Source: Babesia bovis T2Bo
Taxonomy: Eukaryota; Apicomplexa; Aconoidasida; Piroplasmida; Babesiidae
NCBI RefSeq assembly: GCF_000165395.2
Contig: NW_026261572.1
Coordinates: 248,001-312,000, forward strand
Length of the DNA stretch: 64,000 bases
Reading direction: 5' to 3'
A program made the translations under genes and the position numbers. Shown here piece by piece: positions 33,236-42,334 of this stretch; the first letter of the stretch is position 1; each line of letters starts with the position of its first letter. The notes under the pieces were generated by a model. That model was given only the letters and a program-made list of their open reading frames with translations. It did no database searches and was not told the origin of the DNA.

Positions 33236-34123
33236 ATGTGGCCCCAGTTATACATAAATACAGTATTTACTCCTATGATATTTCGTTTCACGGAACCATT
33301 CGGCAAAACACTTTTGTACCCTAGAATCAAGGCTTTCCTATATCCCGGCATACCCAGATCGTATGCATCGGTAACCATGGCAGCTACCAAGGAAACCACT
33401 GAAAGGAAGCTTAAAGTAGTTTTCCTTCATGGATTCACGCAAACTGATGAAACTCTAAGGCAGAAGACACTGGCATTTAAGACCACGTGCCAGAAGTATC
33501 TGGATATCAAATACGTGTGCTCGCCACATGTACTTAGACAGGCACCGGCGTTCTACGATGACTCCAGAAAGGGTAAATGTGATGAGGAAATAAAGGAGAT
33601 GGAAAACAAGGCCCGGGAGGCCTATATCAGGGACCACGGGCCTAAGGATACATATGGCAATACATGGTTCTATATCGGTAAAGACGGCGATTACTCTTCG
33701 CAGGTTAAATCCGGCGATGTAGTAGGCCTAGATGCATCGCTAAAGGTAGTATTCGATGCCTGCAAGGAACATAACGCCGATGGAATCATGGGATTCAGCC
33801 TAGGGGGGCTGATGGCAGTCATTGCAACGCAAAAGGCGCTGCAGGATGACTCCATTGGATGGAAACCTAGGTTTGTTGCATTATTCAGCCCGCCAATGAT
33901 CGGTAACGACATTATCTGCAGCATGCTGGAACAAGGCCCTAAAGTAGATATACCGTCACTGGTACTTGTCAGTGAGAATGACGTTTTCGTTAAACCCGAG
34001 CGCACGTACTTGCTACTGAAGTATCTTAGAGAACCCGAGATAAAATACCATTCCGCAGGGCACACAGTCCCGCATACGGAATGCAAGGAAGTGTATCGCA
34101 ACTTCTTCACTCGGTTCATGTAG
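33236..34123 (+). CDS. FSH1-family serine hydrolase (alpha/beta hydrolase)
   Basis: Single exon, 295 residues from the ATG at 33236, or 248 from the ATG at 33377 (MAATKE). The domain shows the FSH1/OVCA2 pattern: KVVFLHGFTQTDETLRQKT, nucleophile elbow GFSLGG (Ser near residue 188), acid in SENDVFV and catalytic His in SAGHTVPH, all correctly spaced. The first 47 residues are basic and aromatic and lack acids after the start except one Glu, so they could be a mitochondrial presequence if the longer start is used. Natural substrates of this family are uncertain, probably esters. DAP3 follows 17 bp downstream on the same strand. Confidence 0.88.
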   Translation: MWPQLYINTVFTPMIFRFTEPFGKTLLYPRIKAFLYPGIPRSYASVTMAATKETTERKLKVVFLHGFTQTDETLRQKTLAFKTTCQKYLDIKYVCSPHVLRQAPAFYDDSRKGKCDEEIKEMENKAREAYIRDHGPKDTYGNTWFYIGKDGDYSSQVKSGDVVGLDASLKVVFDACKEHNADGIMGFSLGGLMAVIATQKALQDDSIGWKPRFVALFSPPMIGNDIICSMLEQGPKVDIPSLVLVSENDVFVKPERTYLLLKYLREPEIKYHSAGHTVPHTECKEVYRNFFTRFM

Positions 34124-34140
34124 AACACTAACCACTTAAC

Positions 34141-35899
34141 ATGGCTAAAAGGGCCATTAATTTTAGTCTACCTAAAACAGTAGAAGCTGTACGTAGGACC
34201 TTAGGCAGACGTGCAAGGAACAGAGCTGTTACGCGCCGAGGTGATGATACACACCAATCTGCGGAAGCGCTCATAAAGACGCAATTCAGTCTCACAGAAG
34301 ATGCCTACAGGCACTACGGAGTATCCAAAGGGATGCTCCCGGCACACCTAGCTGACAAGGATGCCTTCAAGATAGACGAATCAAGGCTATATACCGATTT
34401 TGAAGACACAACTCCAAATAGCATAGCGTCTATTGTGGCACTCAGGCCAGATGATATGCTAACAGCGCTGCCTGAAGGGTGTTGTGGTAGGACGCCATCC
34501 ATGGAATCTAACGTTCGCAGGCGACGTGTTGAAAGATATCGCAATATTGCCTGAAGGCCAGAAGCTAGGAATTGTCAAGCGCAAGATAGCAACGGAGATC
34601 ATATCGCAGCTGAAGCAGTATAGCACAAAGCCAGTAATAAATCGCAGAGGCATACTCCTGGACGGTAAGCGGGGTACCGGCAAGGTGAGTATTCTAGACC
34701 AGATGACCTATAGCACACAGAGCTACGTCCTCAACCACGTGGCATTGTGGGCAAGGAAAAATGGCTGGATGGTTATTTTGGAGCCAAGTCCCTCTAAATA
34801 TGCCAGGGAAATTGGTACCATAAAACGGTCAAATGCTGGAGTCTATATACAGGTAGGGTCTTACGTCATGTATCAAACTCCACAGAGCGAATTCGCAGTG
34901 AAGTTCCTGGAAACCCTGATGACATCCAACAGGGACAATCTAGAACGCATAGAGTGTAACTTGAAGTACTACGGCAAAATAGCACTGGATGGCAATACCG
35001 TGGAGTACACTAAGCGGATGTTCAACCCAGTGATACAGAAGGCAGTTGCAGAGGAACTGGAAATATACGCCGAGGAAGAGGGAGCTGATGTGGGTAGACT
35101 GTGCTATGTTAATCAAATGCAGCAACTGCAATGCGAGATCGAGCGCCTTAAACTGTGGCACTCATATCGACAGCAGTTCAAGATACCAGTGTTGAGGTAG
35201 GTATACCCAAGTACCGTACACCATATGTAGTGATGTCCTGGCCTCGCCAACAAACTTGGCGCAAATAGCAAGCTTTGGGATAGAAAATGAAACTTACGCC
35301 AACCAGGCAGTGTACGAGCTGTTCGACCAACTGAAGCACCAAACTGCCATGCCCCTGGTTATAATAACAGGTAGGACCTATCCATGCCATAACATGGATA
35401 CCCAGATGAATACAACGAATGCTTCCCAGTGTCGGAGTATTTGTCGATCAAATATGACAACACGAAATTCAACGGATGGATACCAAGCTACCACCTGGCG
35501 ATGCCGAGACTCTTCAGCAAATTTGACGGCAACCACTACAAAAGGGGTGCGTACAATGTAGCTATAAGCTATACCAAACAGGCATAAAACTGATGGCAAC
35601 TACATGGACACGCTCTAAAAGACGTAATTATAAACCCGAATTGCTAGGTATCATGTAGGTTGCCTGATGAGTCCCACTTACGCCACAGGCAACATGAAAC
35701 CAGGACTGTTAGAGCATTTACACCCATGGAATATGCAAACCTGGTCCAGCACCTACGGTCAACGCAGACGTTACATAACTTCCCAACGGATAAAACCATG
35801 TACTTCTACATGCTGACAGGTAGGTGCCATACAAACCAAATAAACATTACAGGCGGCAATGGGTTTGAAAGCAGAAGGCTGCTATCCAAGTTGTACTAG
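34141..35899 (+). CDS. Mitochondrial ribosomal protein m(S)29 / DAP3
   Basis: About eight exons with short introns. The protein carries a P-loop split by an intron (RRGILLDGKRGTGK | SYVLNHVALWAR), a Walker B-like LVIITDEYNE, and WIPSYHLAMPRLF, the order seen in DAP3/mS29, a GTP-binding small-subunit protein of mitoribosomes. The first 60 residues are basic. The C-terminal part (FTPMEYANLVQHLRS and [12 protein letters not shown]) corresponds to the ordinary DAP3 end. One junction near 35648 is problematic: all ordinary GT..AG choices break the frame and only an intron of 67 nt (35648-35714) with a poor acceptor keeps it. The stop TAG shares bases with the stop of the kinase gene on the other strand. 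Confidence 0.83.
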
Positions 35900-37499
35900 C
35901 CCTCAGCAAGAGTAAGGACAAAAAACTCATGCTCCATGGCATCCTCGGGGGTTGGACGCTGCGATGGGTCAGGGTTCAAAATGTACTTGATGAACTCGGC
36001 GAACGGCCGGTGCTCCGGACGTATAATTTCCTATGCGCGTTATAGGCATTACGCATGGATAACCTACCATAACACTGCGGCAGCACGATACACGTTCCTC
36101 CGAAGAACTTGATTGAGCCCCCTCTGGCCTAGAGCAGATATTACACCTTAATATAAACCAACCAATTCAAACTGTCCTTAGTGGGATGTAGATAGTCACG
36201 GCCCTCAGTATTACGTGCTTCAGCAAGCATAGAGCTCGGCAGCGGGCCTACAGTGCGCTCCATCATAGCCAAGTGCTCCAGGTGGCTGTGAGTACCAAAC
36301 AGCAAGTCACCGGTGTACAGCTCAACTAATATACAACCTAGTGACCACATGTCACTGGCATATGACCACCCGAGGTCTAACGAGGTATGTATTACATAAT
36401 GAGAAACCTACCCAGGATGACCTCCGGGGATCTATACTGTCGTGTGTTAATTATGCTGCTGTGGTAGTCGTCCTCGTAGATAGTACTGCCAAAATCTATG
36501 ATCTTTATATCGGCAGTGGCAGGACGCTTCGTAAGCATACCGGTCTGTATGAAATGATCTAGGATAGAAAACACCTACGGTAGAACGAGGGAAAGGCACC
36601 TCAATGAAGTCATCATGACCACAGGTCAATAAAACATTTTCAGGCTTCAAGTCAGTGTGAATCAACTTGTTCTGCTTCAAAAACGATAGCCCCTTCAGCA
36701 ACTGGAATGCTATGCGCTGAATGTCGGACATAAAGAAACCCTTGTAGTCATTCGCTTTCAGGAACTCGTATAAAGAATCGCCCAAACGCTCGAACACCAG
36801 GCACATTATGCGGCCCTTGTACATGAAATGGTCATGTAAAACGACGCAGTGGCTCTCACCAGAGCCGTCGACCTTTTGAATGTCTTGTAGTATTTCAACC
36901 TCTATCTTAGCTGATTTCACATACTTCTCAACGTCTCTAACAACCTTAACAGCAAATTGAACGCCATCCTTCTCACATAAGAGAACACGCCCGAACGTAC
37001 CATCAGCTATCTTACGTATAACCTTGTAATCACCTAAATGCATACCGGGCTCATAACTAAAGTGGATTATACGATCCTTTGGAGATGCCTTCCGCTTGTG
37101 ATGTGGACGATCGCGGTTATGAGATCTACGATGACGGCCCCTATATGTATGACGATGGCCATCCCTATACGAGTGACGACGACGATATCGGTCATGGGAT
37201 GATCTTTCACGACCGTGATAACGACCACGTGATGAATCGGACGATCGCGATACTGACCTACGATATCTACGGGAAGTATACCTACTGCCACGACGGGAAC
37301 GGACTCGATCAAACTCTTCCGAAGACCGTGATTTTGAAGACGAACGTGATTTATAACGACCCCTGGAAATACTACGATCTGGTCGACGGTAACCACGACG
37401 GTAGTCACGACCTGAACCTATGCTACCACGATGACGCTCACGGTAGCCATAGCTACGCGAACTACGGCGACGACTGCGCGAATCCCTCCTGCGAGGCAT
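35896..37499 (-). CDS. LAMMER/CLK-family dual-specificity protein kinase with RS domain
   Basis: About six exons, start at 37499. Residues 1-150 are an RS-like domain (repeated RS, RR, SR and RYR). The kinase domain follows: IADGTFGRV (Gly loop), AVKVV (catalytic Lys), [13 protein letters not shown], then [12 protein letters not shown] and YRSPEVIL. The CLK hallmark [14 protein letters not shown] is present. The chain ends [27 protein letters not shown] kinases phosphorylate SR splicing factors in the nucleus, and the presence of an RS domain in the kinase itself fits. The stop codon bases 35896-35898 overlap those of mS29. Confidence 0.93.
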
Positions 37500-37596
37500 T
37501 GGGAATAAATTATTTTATCCAAATACAAACATAATTAACAAATCACCCACTGAGAGAACCAGCATTGTGAGGAGCCATCAGAGAGGCATATAACAC

Positions 37597-38960
37597 ATGT
37601 CAGTGAATACAACTATGACGCGACTTTGGACAAAAGAAGAAACACTAGAATTCATTAAATATGCAAAAGAAACGTATACCAAAGAAGATCGCCAGAATCT
37701 AGAAAAAAAGTTAAGGTAACTCGATACACAAGGGGATTTAACTTGCCCAGAGGAAGTGCTGAACATGGATTAGTAAAAGAAAGCAACATCGAGCGCTATA
37801 AGCATGGATTCGCAAAACATGATGGTAACATACAAATGTGTACTATAGAATAATACAATAGATGACATTATCGGAGAATGTGTAGAACAACTGTGGTACA
37901 GTGACGATAAAATGGCCAATGTAGTACAAGAAGCACTTGAAATGGCCTCACAATCATATGAAAATGTGAAGAAAAAGGGATTCAAAGGTCAGGATACATA
38001 CTGGCAATATATCATACAGATGGCCTCAAACTGCCACAAGAAGTGGATACGCAACTTATCGCAACATCCTGGAAACAAGCTTTTACGAAAACCATTATCA
38101 AGCACACAATACCACTAATAGAACAAGTCTGTGCCAGCAGGAGTAGAGATGGCGGATTATGCGCTATTAGTGGTAATTGATACCTATACCAAGTGAAAAT
38201 ATACAGAGCATAACTATAACTACTTCGAGTCCAATGTGTTACATGATATCATCTATAAAGGTATAGGAATAGTGAATAAGTATGTGCCAGTGGATGTAAG
38301 TTGGGTTTTGCTGCATGACATAATCCCAGATTCCCGCTATCATGAGAGAGATGGAGATGATGCAATTCAACGGAGTCTTTACAAAGGTGGGAATTTCCAG
38401 GAATGACTTATTGTTTCCAGAATGTAGAAGCTAATAATGCATATCAAAACTGCTCTACCGTATGGCTAAAGTCAGAGCATCTGATGCCGCGGCACCAGAA
38501 GGTATGACGCTAGGCTCCCACAAAGAGCAATTACAGGAAACTATAAAAGCTGTTGACAGGATTAAAACAATACCATTTGAACTGTGCAAAAGATGCAAGA
38601 TAATGCTACAGGTAATGCAGTGGCTGTTGAATTAATCCCTGGTAGATCATCTCCTACGTGAGGATAGTGCTAGTAACTGGACCAAACGCAGAAATAAGGA
38701 AACACTGCGATTCACAAAATTCCGGTGTCATGTTTACAGTGCTTTATGTAGCCGGTATGCAGGCAGCAGAGGATCTAGACCTCAACGTAACACTGGATGG
38801 AGCCACAAGTAAAATAAAACTTGAGCCAAATATGCTCATTATATTGAGGTATGTACAGGAAATGTATTACATAGAACCCAGAAACAATGTAACATACGAA
38901 CTGAAACCACTACAAGGCAAGGTGTTCTTCATAAGTGCATGGATCACTGGTGCTAAATAG
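37597..38960 (+). CDS. PHD/EGLN-like 2-oxoglutarate dioxygenase, possibly inactive
   Basis: Nine short exons: 37597-37715, 37751-37824, 37862-37987, 38020-38172, 38207-38295, 38330-38386, 38421-38501, 38537-38611 and 38646-38960, summing to 362 residues. The C-terminal half follows the EGLN/PHD and cytoplasmic prolyl-4-hydroxylase order: IMREMEMMQFNGVFTK, STVWLKSEHLMP, RIKTIPFEL, VLVTGPNAEIRKHCDS (the HxD iron motif), FTVLYVAG, then KLEPNMLIIL and KVFFISAWITG. At the place of the distal iron-binding His there is Tyr (MYYIEP), and the 2OG-binding Arg position reads Lys. So the fold is recognisable but activity is doubtful. The N-terminal 150 residues are charged and unknown. Confidence 0.72.
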
Positions 38961-39050
38961 CATCACCAGCCCAGAACCTACACTGATAATTATCACTCAA
39001 CTACATAGATGTAATGTGCAATCATTAGTGCCGCTGATGTGACTAGACAC

Positions 39051-39551
39051 CTATATAACACGCCGACGCTTGCGAATCTTCATGCGCTTCTGCTTGTACT
39101 GCTTCCAGTATACTCCAGCATCACGCTTGCGGATGCCTACCTTTCCAACAATGCGATTAAACTGCTCACGTCGAATGTCATCACGATATGCAAGCTCCAT
39201 GGGAGAGTCCGTTCCTGCCACCGTGTTAACTGGTGATATAATACACGGGATTCCACAGCTTGAATATGTCGGTAGCATGGCTCTTGGCGCTAAGTCCAAT
39301 ATCCAACTTCGTGGAATACGATCCATCTCCTGGGATACAGACACATTGTGTGCGGATATAACATCTAAGGGCCTGAACAGACCACTCCCAGAGGTAGAAG
39401 CCATAGTACGCAACTGACCGGCACACACATTGCGATATTTTAGTATGTACTTTAGAGCCATTGTATAGCAGATTACATTGTTCAATACTCTTAACTGCCG
39501 AAATGGGATATTTCTTAACGAGGTGTAGACACTAAATGACGTGGTACCCAC
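39051..39551 (-). CDS. Basic protein, probably mitochondrial; possible ribosomal component
   Basis: Single exon, 166 residues from 39551, or 136 from the internal ATG at 39461 (MALKYILKYRN). The N-terminus after either start is basic, hydrophobic and free of acids for about 40 residues, like a mitochondrial presequence. The C-terminus is strongly basic (IRKRDAGVYWKQYKQKRMKI and RKRRRVI). The centre has a structured look (DRIPRSWILDLAPRAMLP). The size and basic tail suggest a mitoribosomal protein, possibly like mS38, which also ends in a basic helix, but no motif proves it. Confidence 0.6.
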   Translation of the reverse strand: MGTTSFSVYTSLRNIPFRQLRVLNNVICYTMALKYILKYRNVCAGQLRTMASTSGSGLFRPLDVISAHNVSVSQEMDRIPRSWILDLAPRAMLPTYSSCGIPCIISPVNTVAGTDSPMELAYRDDIRREQFNRIVGKVGIRKRDAGVYWKQYKQKRMKIRKRRRVI

Positions 39552-39673
39552 GGGGTGTGTCTTAGCCTGGAATCCACGCCATACAGTGATACAATTTAGC
39601 TACCCAAATGAAACTAGAGGGCTCACGGGTGTGGAGTACAACATATCTCATATAGCATTACGATAGAATTACT

Positions 39674-40218
39674 TCATTCAACTGCGTTGATAACGTTTGA
39701 GGCCATTTCTGCACCCAAACGACTGCAGCTCACGGGTACTACAAGAGAGAACGGACAATCCGACGAGCTGCATTCCGATTAATCTTAGGGTGACCACCTA
39801 GAGTAATAATGACACCAGTGACCATTAACATACATCTAGACAGAATCCCATGAATCTCCTCCATGTACCCCTTAACTTTCAACTGTGGACATTGAATAGG
39901 TTATCCATAAAACATACCAAGTGCCGAGATATGGGATGATTTACAGGATTCTGACCCTTTAGCTTCTGGTTGACTATAGGCAATATTACGTGCATATGAT
40001 AAACTAACCATAGTGAAGAGAGTATATAGTAAACGAAAGAGAAGCGAACACCTTGCTATACTCCAAACCTATAAGAAAATGAGTCACTAGAGTGCCCAGT
40101 ACATACCAGTCAGCTCATCACGAATGTTACACCCTAACAAACATGCCACAAGCTGCTCTATCAATTCACGACATCGATCTAACTTGGTCTCAAGGAGTGA
40201 AAGGGTTGACTCCAACAT
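39674..40218 (-). CDS. C1D: C1D/LRP1-family nuclear exosome cofactor
   Basis: Five exons on the complement: 40218-40107, 40068-40009, 39973-39918, 39882-39743 and 39722-39674, with introns of 38, 35, 35 and 20 nt, giving 138 residues, very close to human C1D (141). No exon is longer than 140 nt, so the gene is easily missed. The product reads LESTLSLLETKLDRC, then LEYSKVFASLSFTIYSLHYV, KLKGQNPVNHPISRHLLKVK and the basic KINRNAARRIVRSLF: the Sas10/Utp3/C1D domain pattern (aromatic helix, GxNPxxHPI, then a basic helix). C1D/Rrp47 partners Rrp6 in 3' processing of rRNA and small RNAs. An in-frame TGA precedes the ATG, fixing the start. Confidence 0.85.
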
Positions 40219-40595
40219 GCTTCAAATACGTAACCAAACTGCCCAAATGCCAACTAGACACACGGAACCATTAAAATGCGATATAACCCAGGCACAGCAA
40301 ATATAAACTCAGGACCAGGTATACCAGCGGTACACCTAATTAATACAACCTATACCTAGATGGAATCAATGAAGTTACTAGGATTACAAAAACACAAGTG
40401 TGTATAACAAATGATGTAATATATAGACAAACGGGTAACCAAAGAAGAACATAGCCATAGCGTGCCACATAAGTCAGGACAACAAAGTCACATACACCCT
40501 TCCAAGCGCCAGGTGTATGAAAACGTGGAATGCAAGCCCAAACACACTATTTTAAACGCTTTAATGATATGTAAACATATTTAAAGCGCAGCAAA
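40219..40595. promoter_or_regulatory. Divergent promoter region between C1D and MPPbeta
   Basis: 377 bases between two start codons on opposite strands. It contains a strong interrupted palindrome just before the MPPbeta ATG (listed separately). Short open frames at 40092-40306 overlap exon 1 of C1D in the wrong strand and are shadows. Confidence 0.5.
40557..40588. repeat. Interrupted palindrome upstream of the MPPbeta start
   Basis: Left arm CGCTTTAA, TG, ATATGT; centre AA; right arm ACATAT, TTAAAGCG. Apart from the two-base TG bulge the arms are perfectly complementary over 14 bp. It ends 7 bp before the ATG at 40596, so in RNA it would form a hairpin near the start codon; as DNA it could be a dimeric protein site. 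Confidence 0.6.
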
Positions 40596-42283
40596 ATGGC
40601 AATGAGCACGATGCGAGGCTTTGCCGGAAGCATCGCGAGTCATACATATAGCGGCTTCCTAAACAAAACTACAGCTGCCAATGCCAGGAATTTTAGAACT
40701 ACGTTAATACGTAGAGTTGGAGCAGTGCCAAACGCCGCCGATTTACTCAAACACAGCAAAATAATCACAAACGCCAACAATCAACCTCCATGTGGTACGT
40801 AACACCGAGGAAGACTGTAAAGCTTCGCAGAAATTACCACGCTGAAAAATGGACTTAGAGTGGCATCTGTATGGATGCCAGGGAACTCGACAACAGTGGG
40901 AGTATGGATAGATAGCGGCAGTAGATTCGAGACTAAGGAAACCAATGGAGCTGCACACTTTCTGGAGCACATGATCTTTAAGGTATCGATTTGTTCATAG
41001 TTCCTATAGTATACAGGGAACTAAAAACAGATCAAGGCTGGAGCTCGAGGAGGAAATTGAACAGAAGGGAGCCCATCTGAATGCATACACAGCCAGGGAA
41101 CAAACAGGGTATGTACTCAATACCGATAACGTGACTCCATAAACAGGTACTATGCAAGGTGCTTCAATAAAGATGTGCCCTGGTGCACAGAACTGCTCAG
41201 TGATATACTGCAAAATAGCCTAATTGAACCAAGCCAGATGGAAGCTGAAAAACATGTAATACTGCGAGAAATGGAAGAAGTAGAAAAGTCAACAGAAGAA
41301 GTCATATTCGATAGATTGCACATGACAGCATTCAGAGATAGCTCGCTGGGATTCACTATCCTGGGACCAGTGGAAAACATACAAAACATGAAGAGGGAGT
41401 ACCTAGTGGACTACATACAAAAGAACTACACAGCCGATCGTATGGTAAGCTTGGTAATACATAATTGAGCAGTGGCCAGGTATTCTGCTGCGTAGGTAAC
41501 GTGGAGCATGACAAGGTTGTTGAACTAGCAGAAAAACACCTGTGTACCGTAAGTCAGTGCTGTGCAACGCCCATGACCCAACAGATACCACAAGGAACTG
41601 GGAAGGTACAATTGGAGAAACCATACTTTGTAGGATCGGAATTACTCAACAGAAATGATGATATGGGACCACACGCGTACCTAGCAGTGGCATTCGAAGG
41701 AGTGTCGTGGACTAACCCGGACTCTGTCTGCTTCATGCTCATGCAAAGCATCATTGGAAGCTACAAAAAGAACCAAGAAGGTATTGTACCAGGAAAGGTA
41801 TCTGGAAATAAAACTGTACATGCAATTGCCAACCGGATGACAGTGGGTTGCGCAGAAGCATTCAGTGCATTCAACACGTGCTACAAGGATACCGGACTCT
41901 TCGGGTTCTACGCACAGTGCGACGAAGTTGCAGTCGACCACTGCGTTGGAGAACTCATGTTCGGAGTCACATCAATGTCATACAGCATCACAGACGAAGA
42001 AGTGGAACGCGCTAAAAGGCAACTCATGCTACAGTTCCTCTCAATGAACGACTCCACATCAACCGTAGCTGAAGAAGTAGCACGACAAATCATCGTATAC
42101 GGCAGACGAATGCCAGTCACAGAGTTCTTACTCAGACTCGAACAAATCGACGCAGAAGAAGTTAAACGGGTAGCATGGAAGTACCTACACGACCACGAAG
42201 TGGCAGTCACCGCCATGGGACCACTACACGGAATGCCTTCACTTATCGACATTAGACAAAAAACATACTGGCTGAGGTACTAA
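40596..42283 (+). CDS. Mitochondrial processing peptidase, beta subunit
   Basis: Five exons: 40596-40794, 40831-40982, 41017-41108, 41147-41444 and 41480-42283, summing to 514 residues. The zinc motif [11 protein letters not shown] (HxxEH, near residue 108) and the downstream Glu in the region [17 protein letters not shown] identify the catalytic M16 subunit, not MPPalpha. The first 60 residues are rich in R, S, T and A and form a mitochondrial presequence ([16 protein letters not shown]). It removes presequences from imported proteins in the matrix; in many protists it also serves in complex III. C-terminal conserved [11 protein letters not shown] is present. Confidence 0.96.
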
Positions 42284-42334
42284 ACAAAGCCAAACAACAC
42301 ATTATATTAAGCGCTGCTTTGTGTTTAATACGCA

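Noticed and set aside
40092..40306. Two plus-strand open frames of about 60 codons
   Set aside because: They lie over C1D exon 1 and its upstream side; the complement gives a consistent C1D exon chain.
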